A stretch of 61,758 nucleotides of DNA from Pseudanabaena sp. UWO311. GTDB lineage: Bacteria > Cyanobacteriota > Cyanobacteriia > Pseudanabaenales > Pseudanabaenaceae. The stretch is taken from positions 1-61,758 of the forward strand of contig NZ_SJEE01000032.1 of the NCBI RefSeq assembly GCF_006937785.1, in the 5' to 3' direction. Every line of letters begins with the position of its first letter. The stretch's first letter is position 1. Below the pieces are notes generated by a model. That model was not told the DNA's origin. It worked only from the letters and a program-made list of their open reading frames with translations, and searched no databases. The position numbers and the translations under genes are program-made. Positions 15,826 through 23,754 of this stretch are shown piece after piece.

Positions 15826-16425
15826 ATGGAAGTTAGTATCCGTCTAGCTAAACCTGAAGAAATAGAAGCAATTATTGAGTTACAAACTTTATCTTTATCA
15901 GGCAACAATTTTAATAATAGAAAGTATAACGAGAATCAAATTAGCTCGCTTATAACATCTCAAGCAGAAGCCAGAAAAAATGCATTTTTAAATTTTGAGT
16001 CAATTTTTGTTGCTGAACAGAGCGATAAAATAATTGGATTTATAGCTTTTGCAAATAATTTTAAGTTGGCTAGCAGATACGGAATATATGTACACATATA
16101 CGGGATATATGTACATCCAGACTATATGTGTAAAGGCATAGGTGGAAAACTAATGAAAGAAGCAGAGCTTACTTATATAGCTCAAAGAACAAGGATATTA
16201 TTTGTTTTGTCATCCCTTGAATCGATAGATTTTTACCAGAAGCACGGATACTCTATAGTTAGAAAGTCAGGATTTTATTCTTCTGAATATATTTGGATTC
16301 CCTGTCTGTTACTCAAAAAGGAATTAATTCCCCTTACATCTACTGAAAGACTTTTAAGGAAATTTGTTTTAATTGTTATTTTTGTAGCTTTGGCAATTAT
16401 TTTGCTGAAACTAATTTTTAAATAG
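15826..16425 (+). CDS. GNAT acetyltransferase with C-terminal membrane anchor
   Basis: 199 residues. The N-terminal 150 form a GNAT domain with the acetyl-CoA loop IYVHPDYMCKGIGGKLMKEAE (in HPDYMCKGIGGKL) and SLESIDFYQKHGYSIV. The C-terminal 20 residues (KFVLIVIFVALAIILLKLIF) are a hydrophobic tail anchor, unusual for GNAT enzymes. A short internal duplication RYGIYVHIYGIYVHPDY adds nine residues before the loop. AT-rich compared with neighbours, so possibly acquired. Confidence 0.8.
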   Translation: MEVSIRLAKPEEIEAIIELQTLSLSGNNFNNRKYNENQISSLITSQAEARKNAFLNFESIFVAEQSDKIIGFIAFANNFKLASRYGIYVHIYGIYVHPDYMCKGIGGKLMKEAELTYIAQRTRILFVLSSLESIDFYQKHGYSIVRKSGFYSSEYIWIPCLLLKKELIPLTSTERLLRKFVLIVIFVALAIILLKLIFK

Positions 16426-16430
16426 CTTTT

Positions 16431-16985
16431 CTAGACAAAATTGTCATCTAGAGATGTTTTCACAAAAAACATGCAGCCTGCGATCGCAATAGGCGTATGA
16501 ACAGATCCAGCCTTGGAGTAAAGATAGTCCCCTGCTTTATAAGTAACCCCGCGATCGATTAACTCACCTTCAAGCATAAAAATTTCTTCCCCCGTAGCAT
16601 GTTGATGAGATGGATAATCAACAGTCACCTCAGCGCGAATTAATGCTGATATCTCTCTTCGCTCTTGATTAATTTGCAACACTGCCATCATCAGTCCTTT
16701 CACAGGATGGGGCTTCCACTTTAGCTCGCCCGATCGCAAAGCGACAAAATCCAAAACTTCTGTTTCCTGTTGAATTCGGTTAAAGAGTCTCTGTTTGAGA
16801 CTAGCAGGAACATCTAAAGGTGGTTCAGCATAGGCAAGAGTAGCAGCAGTCTCGCGTAGCGATCGTAATTCTTTCTCTATTTCTGGAGAGAAACCAGCCA
16901 TTTCTTCTACGGATTGGATCTCTTCAGGAGCGATCGCTGTCATGGCTGTTAATGCTAATAGATTATTAGTTTCTTCTTGGTTCAT
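16431..16985 (-). CDS. ChrR-like cupin anti-sigma factor
   Basis: Start taken at ATG 16985 (184 residues; an ATG at 17027 is also possible). N-terminal helical region LLALTAMTAIAPEEIQSVEEMAG resembles the sigma-binding part of cyanobacterial anti-sigma factors, and the C-terminal half is a cupin of the ChrR type: HQHATGEEIFMLEGELIDRGVTYKAGDYLYSKAGSVHTP, with metal-binding His residues. It lies 101 bases downstream of an ECF sigma gene on the same strand. Inference: it holds the sigma factor until an oxidant or metal signal releases it. The zinc-binding HxxxCxxC of RsrA-type factors is absent. Confidence 0.8.
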   Translation of the reverse strand: MNQEETNNLLALTAMTAIAPEEIQSVEEMAGFSPEIEKELRSLRETAATLAYAEPPLDVPASLKQRLFNRIQQETEVLDFVALRSGELKWKPHPVKGLMMAVLQINQERREISALIRAEVTVDYPSHQHATGEEIFMLEGELIDRGVTYKAGDYLYSKAGSVHTPIAIAGCMFFVKTSLDDNFV

Positions 16986-17086
16986 GCAGTTTAGATCCTG
17001 ATTTTTTAGCTTTTGGCTTTTGCCCATTGCTTCTATTAATTTAATGTTTGGCTTTTTATTTTTTTGATGGATGTTACTAGCATTCC

Positions 17087-17689
17087 CTAAAAACTAAACC
17101 ACTCATCGCCGATCGCTTCCCTTAGTTTTTTTAACCCAAGCCGAATGCGAGTTTTTACAGTGCCAAGGGAAATACCAGTTTTAGCGGCAATTTCACTATG
17201 GCTAAGTCCACGAAAATAGGCAAGTTCTAGAACTGAACGTTGCTCATCGGGAAGTTCAGCAAGACAAGCCTTAACATAGGAGCTTCGCTCTTGCATTAGG
17301 ACATCTTTTTCTGGACTATCGACGTGCGAATGCATCTTTAGTAGATCTTCTGAAGCAGCAACAGCTTTGTCAAACCTTGCATGACTGCGTAAGCGATCTA
17401 AGGCGCGACTGCGGGTGAGCATAAACAGCCATGTATCTACTCTACCTTTTTGGAAATTGTAGTTTTTCGCAATTCTCCATACTTGAGTAAATACGTCTAA
17501 AACGATCTCTTCGGATTCTTCTGACGAATTAAGAATTTTATAGGCGATCGTATAAATCACTCTGGAGTAGCGATCGTACAGCAACGACAGGGCAGTTTGA
17601 TCCATTTCAGCAATTCGGCTAATTAGTGAAATTTCGTCAACCTTGCTGTCACAGTCAATTTCAAGAAATTTGCGATCGCATGAATCCAA
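17087..17689 (-). CDS. ECF-type RNA polymerase sigma factor
   Basis: 200 residues with region 2 (ALSLLYDRYSRVIYTIAYKIL, EEIVLDVFTQVWRIAKNY, WLFMLTRSRALDRLRSH) and region 4 (LAELPDEQRSVLELAYFRG, LSHSEIAAKTGISLGTVKTRIRLGLKKLRE). No region 1 or 3, as in ECF (SigK-like) factors. It is followed by a cupin anti-sigma gene and is divergent from a twin-arginine exported ferritin-like gene, which is a plausible target. Its own upstream region holds the three-hairpin repeat copy B. Confidence 0.92.
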   Translation of the reverse strand: MDSCDRKFLEIDCDSKVDEISLISRIAEMDQTALSLLYDRYSRVIYTIAYKILNSSEESEEIVLDVFTQVWRIAKNYNFQKGRVDTWLFMLTRSRALDRLRSHARFDKAVAASEDLLKMHSHVDSPEKDVLMQERSSYVKACLAELPDEQRSVLELAYFRGLSHSEIAAKTGISLGTVKTRIRLGLKKLREAIGDEWFSF

Positions 17690-17741
17690 AATCAGATCCT
17701 CTTCGTATTCCTTTTTAAATCAGCGATTTCAATAATCTTTA

Positions 17742-17842
17742 ATCCCAATACACAAAAGTGTGACCACACTTTTGTGTATTAAAAACAAACCCAGTAATGG
17801 TTTTAAAAGCACAAAATAGCTACGCAATTTTGTGCTTTGAGA
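17742..17842 (+). repeat. Three-hairpin composite repeat, copy B
   Basis: Hairpin 1 at 17747-17780 (AATACACAAAAGTGTG arms, 34 bases, same length as in copies A, C and D), middle AACCCAGTAATGGTT, hairpin 3 at 17808-17836. It occupies most of the spacer between the sigma factor and the ferritin-like gene. Confidence 0.85.
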
Positions 17843-17914
17843 TAAGAGCATTTGTATTTGCGATCGCTGACTAGCCACAACTGATTTTTAACTATATATC
17901 ATCTGGTAAAAACC

Positions 17915-18562
17915 ATGTCTAGAACAGAAAGATTTTCTCGTTCCGCTTCGCGCCGCGAATTAATTAAAGCAAGCTTATTTGGGGCTATGGGAATTGCAAC
18001 TGTCGCAGTTGTCCCTGAAGTCATGGCAATGCCCAAGAAAAACGATGTTATGAATGACATCAAGGTTCTTAATAACGCTTTGTTCTATGAGCATCAAGCG
18101 ATCTGGGCCTATGGGTTTGCGGCAGGTAAACTCACTGGTAGCAATGTTGGTAAAGCCGTATTAGCGATCGCCTTAGCCAACCAAGCTGATCACAAAGCGC
18201 ATCGTGACTTGCTGACTGCGGTAGTAAAGAAACTCGGTGGTAGCCCTGTAATGGCGAAGGCTGAGTATCTAAAGACGGTCACACCTTATATCGAAAAGGG
18301 AGAAGGCAATCTCGACTCAGATGTAAATATTGCTAAGCTTGCCCTTGCGTTAGAGGTAGATGCTGCGATCGCCTATGGACGTGAGGTCGCCACTCTCAAA
18401 AGCCCTGAGCTGATTACCGCAGGTGCAAGTATTGGTTCCACTGAAGCTTCCCATGCCACCGTAATTCGGGCTGCATTTCAATCCTTGGGCGTTGCTCTGA
18501 ATGTGGTTCCTGCTGCTTTTGTCAGCAAAGACACCCGTGATGCTTGGATTCTCAAGGTCTAA
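17915..18562 (+). CDS. Tat-exported ferritin-like protein
   Basis: 215 residues. The N-terminus SASRRELIKASLFGAMGIATVAVVPEVMA has the twin-arginine pattern followed by a hydrophobic stretch and an A-x-A-like cleavage site. The mature part has a ferritin-like four-helix pattern with helix motifs NNALFYEHQAIWAYGFAAG, ADHKAHRDLLTAVV, ALEVDAAIAYGREV and TEASHATVIRAAFQ, in which E-H and D-x-x-x-H pairs could bind a di-iron centre. Family of unknown function (DUF4439-like); an oxidative-stress role fits the neighbouring ECF sigma system, by inference. Confidence 0.8.
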   Translation: MSRTERFSRSASRRELIKASLFGAMGIATVAVVPEVMAMPKKNDVMNDIKVLNNALFYEHQAIWAYGFAAGKLTGSNVGKAVLAIALANQADHKAHRDLLTAVVKKLGGSPVMAKAEYLKTVTPYIEKGEGNLDSDVNIAKLALALEVDAAIAYGREVATLKSPELITAGASIGSTEASHATVIRAAFQSLGVALNVVPAAFVSKDTRDAWILKV

Positions 18563-18563
18563 G

Positions 18564-18612
18564 GAACCAGTTTTTTGTGGCGCGGCTTCGCCGCGCCACA
18601 AAAAACTGGTTC
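18564..18612. repeat. Perfect triloop palindrome after the ferritin-like gene
   Basis: Twenty-three-bp arms (GAACCAGTTTTTTGTGGCGC...) with GC-TTC-GC tip, between two rightward genes. Could terminate the upstream gene. Confidence 0.9.
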
Positions 18613-18673
18613 TAAAATTGTAAGGTGGGCAATGCCCACCCTACTCGCCGCGCTACACAACTTTAATAAAGAA

Positions 18674-19900
18674 ATGAATGTCGTGACTGATGCTCAAACT
18701 AATTCTTTCCCAAATGCCCCTACGAAAATTCTGTGGCAACAGGTTTGGGGATTAGCAGCTTTATTAGCTGCGATTACTTTTAGTTGGATCGCTTATGGAT
18801 TTTACCAGCCAAGAATTTTGGCGCGGATTGGGTTTGTTGATTTAGCAATCTGGCTAGGGATTTTTCAGGGGCTGCTCGGCGCGATCGTGGAACCAATTGT
18901 CGGTTGGTTTTCCGATCGCATTCTTGGGAGATTTGGTAGTCGCTTGCCACAGGTAGTTGTGGGTGTGACCCTCGCGGGACTAATTTTTGTGATCGCTTCA
19001 TGGCTGGTCGAAACGCAGCTTTCGGAGGGAATGCGCTGGATTGTCCCAGTGATGATGACAATGTGGGTAATTGCGATGATTATTTTTCGAGGGCCAGCGA
19101 TTGCTTTACTCCAAGGCTTTGCGCCAACTAATCAGTTACCTCAAGCAAATGCGATTTTGGCTCTGGTCTTAGCAATCACTAGCGCTACTAGCCCAATATT
19201 AGGCTTAATACTTAAACAGATTGGCGCATCCATGACTTTTATCTTGGGAGCGATCGCTTTATTAATTGGTTCAGTACTATTATGGGTCTCGATGCCACGC
19301 CATCTAGTCACAGCAACAAGCCCCGAAGTCTCAACCACAAAATTAACCACAAAATCAGTAGTCAAGTACGCTTTGCCATTTGTCGTAGGCTTAGGATCTG
19401 GCTTAGAAATTAACTTGCTACTTCATATTCTCCCTCGGCATCTTTCCCAGGCATTAGACAGTTTCTCAGTTGAATATATCCAGTCGGGAATCCTATTAAT
19501 TGCAGGAGTTGCGACATTACCTTTGAGATCGCTATTTCGCAGATACAAAGTAACCTTTGGCATGGGATTAGGGTTAGCAGCGATCGCAGGTTGTCTCACA
19601 TTGACAGTTTTAAGCCAAAATGGCGTTTATTTGATATTAATTAGTGCGATCGCGGCGATGGCTCTAGGGCTAGTTTTGACAAATACTATTCCCCTAGCTT
19701 TAGCGATGGTTCTGCCTAATCAAGCAGGATTTGGTACAGGCTTATATTTTGGTGGTAATGGCATGGCAACAGCCGTGGTTGCCGCATTAGTTGTAACTCA
19801 AAGCGAAATCTCTTCCATGAATGGAGCTTTATTATGCGTTTTTGCTTTAGCGATCGCCTTGATCAGTCTCAAAAAGTTTGCTGACACTATAAAAAACTAA
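18674..19900 (+). CDS. MFS transporter
   Basis: The ATG at 18674 gives 408 residues (upstream starts run into the palindrome). Twelve hydrophobic segments, with the MFS loop 2-3 motif GWFSDRILGRFGSRLPQ (a G-x-x-x-D-x-x-G-R-[KR] pattern). The GFGTGLYFGGNGMATAVVAAL region and general look are like the GPH/sucrose-type (SLC45-like) branch of cyanobacterial transporters, but the substrate cannot be stated. It converges with the gas vesicle operon on a small hairpin. Confidence 0.85.
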   Translation: MNVVTDAQTNSFPNAPTKILWQQVWGLAALLAAITFSWIAYGFYQPRILARIGFVDLAIWLGIFQGLLGAIVEPIVGWFSDRILGRFGSRLPQVVVGVTLAGLIFVIASWLVETQLSEGMRWIVPVMMTMWVIAMIIFRGPAIALLQGFAPTNQLPQANAILALVLAITSATSPILGLILKQIGASMTFILGAIALLIGSVLLWVSMPRHLVTATSPEVSTTKLTTKSVVKYALPFVVGLGSGLEINLLLHILPRHLSQALDSFSVEYIQSGILLIAGVATLPLRSLFRRYKVTFGMGLGLAAIAGCLTLTVLSQNGVYLILISAIAAMALGLVLTNTIPLALAMVLPNQAGFGTGLYFGGNGMATAVVAALVVTQSEISSMNGALLCVFALAIALISLKKFADTIKN

Positions 19901-19925
19901 TAGAGGCGCGAAGCGCCTCCATTAG
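19897..19925. terminator. Bidirectional hairpin with GC-GAA-GC tip
   Basis: CTAAT-GAGGCGC / GCGCCTC-ATTAG arms with one mismatch, covering the MFS stop codon and ending one base before the stop of gvpJ. Confidence 0.65.
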
Positions 19926-20255
19926 CTAATTCTCGGTTAGTTGCTTTGTGGCAGCTAGCTCTCTTTCTAAAAGATTTACACGCTCCAGTAACTGCTGATT
20001 AGACGCAAGCAACTCTTGAGTTCTAGAAGACAAATAGGGATCGGACTCCCACCAGTTAATTCCAATTTCCTTGGCTTTATCCACAGATGCAACTAGCAAA
20101 CGAATCCTGATGCTCAGTAACTCCACACTGCCGACAGACACAGTGATATCACCTGCAATGACAATTCCCTTATCCAATACTCTTTCGAGAATATCCGCAA
20201 GGGAAGAGCCAGTTGTGCTGGTTTTTATTGCTTGAGGTCTAAGCGCTTGAGACAT
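19926..20255 (-). CDS. gvpJ: Gas vesicle protein GvpJ
   Basis: 109 residues: a GvpA-like core (LADILERVLDKGIVIAGDITVSVGSVELLSIRIRLLVASVDKAKEIG, read in segments) with the GvpJ-specific IGINWWESDPYLSS and a C-terminal coiled coil. GvpJ is a minor component thought to help nucleate or close the gas vesicle shell. Its start overlaps the gvpN stop by one base, so the genes are translated from one message. Confidence 0.9.
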   Translation of the reverse strand: MSQALRPQAIKTSTTGSSLADILERVLDKGIVIAGDITVSVGSVELLSIRIRLLVASVDKAKEIGINWWESDPYLSSRTQELLASNQQLLERVNLLERELAATKQLTEN

Positions 20256-21136
20256 TAAGGTATCTGATCCAATAATTTAGCGAGTCCGAGTTCTGACTCA
20301 GGCTCACCACTACCATAGCGAGAAATCAGCACATCAAAGCAAAGATCGCGAAAATCATCATTTGTCCCAGAGATAGCAATCTCATGCTCATGGCAAATCT
20401 TTCCAATTAAGAGACAAGCTCTTAAACTCGAAGCCTTGCTACATTGAATTTGTCGGCGGAACCCACGAATCAAATTGATTAGTTTTAGAGCCTCAGTGCG
20501 CTCTAAACCAACCCGATTTACCAAAATTTGCTTCTCGGTTTCCACATCGGCTTCGCCAATGTTAATCGTGATCATGCGATCTAGCAGTGCATCTTGAGTC
20601 GGATGCACACCCGCGTATTCTTCAGGATTAGAAGTGAAAATTGCTCGAAACAGAGGATGTACTCTTACATACTCTGTCTGAGAGCTATCGGGGGGGAGGA
20701 CGATCAGCTTTTCTTCGAGTGCACTGAGCAATACATTATTTACTTCAGGTCGTGATCGGTTGAACTCATCATAAATTAGAGTAAAACCTTCTTTAGCTGC
20801 CAAAGTAAGGCGCGAATCTGTCCAACTTTGGCGTAGATCGTCTTCAACCTTTAGGACTGAATGAATATAGTTGTCAACAACTTTCTTGCGCGTATAGCCC
20901 GAATTAGAACCAATCAATTGTGACGATCGCAGATCCTCATCACCGTAAATCAGCACCATTGGTCTGCCGACTAACCCAGCAAGATGCATCGCTAAAGTAG
21001 TTTTACCAGTACCCGCAGGGCCCCGTAAATGAATCGCAAAGCCCGATTGCAAATAGCGTAAAGCTCTTCTGACTATTTGCTTGGTGAAGTCAGTACTAAT
21101 AAACTGACGCGCATTGGCGTGAAGAACTGTGGTCAT
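20255..21136 (-). CDS. gvpN: Gas vesicle AAA ATPase GvpN
   Basis: 293 residues of the MoxR-like AAA family: Walker A GPAGTGKTT (39-47), LIYGDEDLRSSQLIG, Walker B TLIYDEFNRSRPEVNN, and sensor region AIFTSNPEEYAGVHPTQDALLDR. GvpN increases vesicle formation, probably by remodelling GvpA/GvpC assemblies. It overlaps gvpC by ATGA (4 bases) upstream and gvpJ by one base downstream. Confidence 0.95.
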   Translation of the reverse strand: MTTVLHANARQFISTDFTKQIVRRALRYLQSGFAIHLRGPAGTGKTTLAMHLAGLVGRPMVLIYGDEDLRSSQLIGSNSGYTRKKVVDNYIHSVLKVEDDLRQSWTDSRLTLAAKEGFTLIYDEFNRSRPEVNNVLLSALEEKLIVLPPDSSQTEYVRVHPLFRAIFTSNPEEYAGVHPTQDALLDRMITINIGEADVETEKQILVNRVGLERTEALKLINLIRGFRRQIQCSKASSLRACLLIGKICHEHEIAISGTNDDFRDLCFDVLISRYGSGEPESELGLAKLLDQIP

Positions 21137-22170
21137 GATGAGGAGTTTTCTGCCATTTGCAGCAGGGTATTAAGAATATCCGACGGATCAACTTTTAAAG
21201 TGTTTGCCCCTTGAGCTAGTAAATCTCTAACAGTATCGCGATCATTGACGACTGCTAACAAACTAGAGTTTGTAGACAATTGGGAAACATAGTCAATCAC
21301 AAATTGCTCAATTTTGCCAGAAGGTTTAGAAGTTTCATTTGGCGATTCCTTTACCTCTATAGACTTGGCGATCACAGGCTCAGGTGCTGGAGACTCAACA
21401 ATTTCTGCTTTAGTGTTTTTCTTTTTTTGTTTTGAGCTAGAGACCTCAGTAGGCTTTGTAGCAACAACTGGTTGGGGATTAGCTGGTGGAGTGCCAACAG
21501 CGACAGAGCGAGAACCTGACCAAACTGAGTCACCTAATTCAGCACGAAAAGCTTTTAGTTTCAGATTTTGGGCTTCGGCTTCAGCAATCCGATTAGCTTC
21601 TATTTGCTTTAACGAGGCTTTGACATTAGCAACGCGATCGCTAAATTCCTGCGCTCTATGCTGTGCATCGACAGTTGCATTGGCTAAACGAGTCTTATTG
21701 AGATCTTCTAGTTGCATTTGCGTCAAAACAGCTCGGTCTTGCACTAGTTGTTGGCGCTGAGCTTGATCGGCTTGACCTGCTCGAATACGTGCTTTACGAA
21801 TATGTTTTAGCTGTGATCGAGTTTTAAAAGTACGGGTTCTGACCTCTTGAGCGCGTTGTTCACTGTCTTCAATGGCTTGCTCAGTGCGCGAAGTATTTAA
21901 GTCTTCTAAGAACTCAGACACCTGCTCTGCGCGGTTTTGCACTTCTTCCCTACGAGATTCTAAAGCATTTTCAGCAATTGCCTGTCTACCTTGTTCCCAT
22001 GCAAGACGAGTTTGCTCAGCATGAGCCAAATATTTGGTGGTTTCCTCTGATTGGACTTGTAAATCTCTTTCCCTTTGTTCCCGTGCTAGCTGTTGTTCAG
22101 CCAAAAAATCTGCCCTGTCTTGTAATCGTCTCTGCCTTGCTTCTGCAAACTCTTGCATCAAAGAAGCCAT
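21133..22170 (-). CDS. gvpC: Gas vesicle protein GvpC with long C-terminal extension
   Basis: 345 residues, much longer than the usual cyanobacterial GvpC (about 150-200). Residues 84-116, 117-149 and 150-182 are exact 33-residue repeats, a fourth is partial (183-210) and an earlier unit (44-83) has a 7-residue insertion; N-terminal 18 residues resemble other GvpC starts. GvpC binds the outside of the GvpA shell and stiffens it. From about 215 there is a Pro/Ser/Lys-rich linker (to about 283) and a new compact segment (284-345) with IEQFVIDYVSQL, VVNDRDTVRDLLAQGAN and DPSDILNTLLQMAE, which I do not recognise. It overlaps gvpN by 4 bases. Confidence 0.85.
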   Translation of the reverse strand: MASLMQEFAEARQRRLQDRADFLAEQQLAREQRERDLQVQSEETTKYLAHAEQTRLAWEQGRQAIAENALESRREEVQNRAEQVSEFLEDLNTSRTEQAIEDSEQRAQEVRTRTFKTRSQLKHIRKARIRAGQADQAQRQQLVQDRAVLTQMQLEDLNKTRLANATVDAQHRAQEFSDRVANVKASLKQIEANRIAEAEAQNLKLKAFRAELGDSVWSGSRSVAVGTPPANPQPVVATKPTEVSSSKQKKKNTKAEIVESPAPEPVIAKSIEVKESPNETSKPSGKIEQFVIDYVSQLSTNSSLLAVVNDRDTVRDLLAQGANTLKVDPSDILNTLLQMAENSSS

Positions 22171-22288
22171 AACGTTAACCTCAAATTAACTCATTCAAAT
22201 CAAAATTAATCAAACTTTCAAAGTGCCGCAAGTTTCATGAATTAATCCCCCTTCCCACCGTATAACTACCCTGCCAAAAATCTATTGC

Positions 22289-22311
22289 CTTGTCAGCAAG
22301 AAACCGACAAG
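22289..22311 (-). terminator. Hairpin between gvpA and gvpC
   Basis: CTTGTC/GACAAG arms, followed on the minus strand by a short T-rich stretch. A partial terminator here would give more gvpA than gvpCNJ message, as known for other gas vesicle operons; for this site it is inference. Confidence 0.45.
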
Positions 22312-22406
22312 ATAGTTTTTAGTGAGAAAGGGGTAGAGAAGAAATCGGTAGGCTAATAATCTATTGTTTAGTGACTCACTACTAGCGATATGCTAGGAAT
22401 AAATGA

Positions 22407-22625
22407 CTAAGCAGCAGGAACTGCCGCCGATGCTGTTAGACCAACTGCTTCAGCATACTTAAGATATGTTTCTACCGAGGCGATAACAACACGAGCTTCG
22501 ATTGACAATAGTTCGATTCCCACGAGAGAGACTCTTACCCATGCATCAATGACAATGCCCTTATCCAAAATACGATCGATGACTTCCGCTAGACTAGAGG
22601 AAGAGTTGACTTTTTCGACTGCCAT
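22407..22625 (-). CDS. gvpA: Gas vesicle structural protein GvpA
   Basis: 72 residues matching GvpA almost throughout: [52 protein letters not shown] (in segments). It is the small hydrophobic protein that builds the gas vesicle wall and gives the cell buoyancy. Single gvpA copy here; many species have tandem copies. A strong RBS (AAGGAGA) lies 8 bases before the start. Confidence 0.97.
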   Translation of the reverse strand: MAVEKVNSSSSLAEVIDRILDKGIVIDAWVRVSLVGIELLSIEARVVIASVETYLKYAEAVGLTASAAVPAA

Positions 22626-22633
22626 AGTAATGT

Positions 22634-22640
22634 TCTCCTT
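22634..22640 (-). promoter_or_regulatory. Strong ribosome binding site of gvpA
   Basis: AAGGAGA on the minus strand, 8 bases from the ATG; matches the high expression expected of the shell protein. Confidence 0.7.
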
Positions 22641-22866
22641 GAGCTAACTATGTTAGGCATATAAATTCTGCCTTTGCAAACTGTACTATACAACAGCAAA
22701 ATTACTTATACTTAATTTTGCTTTATTTAATAAAGATTACATTTTTAATTCTATAAGATATCACGAAAGATGATGATAAACTTTCTTTAAGAGAATAAAG
22801 TCAAGACACTAAATATTTTTCTGCGAATTACCCATTGATGATTGCCCCATAAAATCCTAGAAAATC

Positions 22867-23094
22867 ATGAATAGCGATCCAAATATTTCTTCCAATTCCG
22901 ATTTAAATAACATTAATGGTATTGATCCTAACAACCAAGCTACAACTAATAGTAAACAAAAAGAGAACGATGGTTTTGTGAAATTGGCGATGCGAAATAT
23001 GGTTAAAAAAGGGAGTACATCTCTATTTCATTTCGCACTTACGATCTTTGGAGTGATTGGGACATTGATAGGATTAGCGATCGCCTTTCATTAG
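22867..23094 (+). CDS. DUF3285 family small membrane protein
   Basis: 75 residues. The C-terminal half, FVKLAMRNMVKKGSTSLFHFALTIFGVIGTLIGLAIAF, matches the cyanobacterial DUF3285 family: a conserved basic segment followed by one membrane helix. The N-terminal 35 residues are Asn/Ser-rich and probably disordered. Function unknown; often seen near ybeY or in photosynthetic genomes only. It is divergent from gvpA. Confidence 0.75.
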   Translation: MNSDPNISSNSDLNNINGIDPNNQATTNSKQKENDGFVKLAMRNMVKKGSTSLFHFALTIFGVIGTLIGLAIAFH

Positions 23095-23426
23095 TAATTG
23101 ATTGGTATCTATAAACAATTAATCTTGTGAATTGTATCCTTTTATTAGTAATTGCCAAAATATTAGCAATATAAACTCAAAAGAGATTAGGGCTTGATTT
23201 ACTCTCTTTCTAATCTCTAGAGCTTAATTGCTAGATTTCAAAAATAATATAATAACCATGATCTATTTGCGATATTAAATAATTTGAGAGACTCTGTACG
23301 TGAAACGGTATCTCTCAAATTATTTGATTTGTTAGACAACTATTGTGGATAGCAATTCAATCTTGTCTTTGAATCGAGTGGAATTAATCCCATAGAAAAC
23401 TTCAATTCCACTTTTACTCTAGTAGT
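23095..23426. other. Spacer with two weak hairpins
   Basis: No gene seen. Inverted repeats at 23277-23291/23311-23325 (AAATAATTTGAGAGA) and GTGGAATT...AATTCCAC near 23378-23412. The first can terminate the DUF3285 gene. Confidence 0.5.
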
Positions 23427-23548
23427 AATTAAGAAGATTATTGGCTAAGTTTTTTACTATATTGAACAACTTAAAGTGTGTTTGAGAAGTCTCCAAGCCA
23501 GCATAAATTTCTGCTTTTGCCCTTCTTAATTCTCTTTTTTTTTTTTTT
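23427..23548 (+). ncRNA. Candidate small RNA or long leader closed by a stem and ending in a T-run
   Basis: AATTAAGAAG (23427-23436) pairs with CTTCTTAATT (23522-23531), enclosing about 85 bases with smaller stems, directly followed by CTC and 14 T. That is the layout of a small RNA with an intrinsic terminator, and no open frame occupies it. No known family recognised (not obviously 6S or Yfr RNA). No promoter assigned with confidence. Confidence 0.3.
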
Positions 23549-23585
23549 GTTATTTTTCTCCTACAGATGATTTTAATTGATTCTT

Positions 23586-23687
23586 ACAGCGCTTTGCATT
23601 CAATCCCAAATCAAGAAAGTTTTTGAAAGGGTTGTTTGGCAACCCTTTCAAAAACTTTCTTTGTTCGTTTGATCGGAAGTTGCTGTA
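23586..23687 (-). repeat. acagcaa-type element, copy K2
   Basis: Ends TACAGCGCTTTGC and TTGCTGTA in inverted relation; internal hairpin 23613-23661 with AAGAAAGTTTTTGAAAGGGTTG arms. Read on the minus strand it matches K1 at 41470: ACAGCAA, then GATCAAACGAAC, then a hairpin, then GCAAAGCGCTGTA. Confidence 0.75.
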
Positions 23688-23754
23688 AATTAAAGATTCT
23701 CTAGAATCACTATTTCTGTTGTTTTTATCGTTTAGCTTATGGGGTTACAAAGCA

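Noticed and set aside
21314-21760. 148-residue frame antisense to gvpC
   Set aside because: Shadow caused by the repeat-rich gvpC coding strand.
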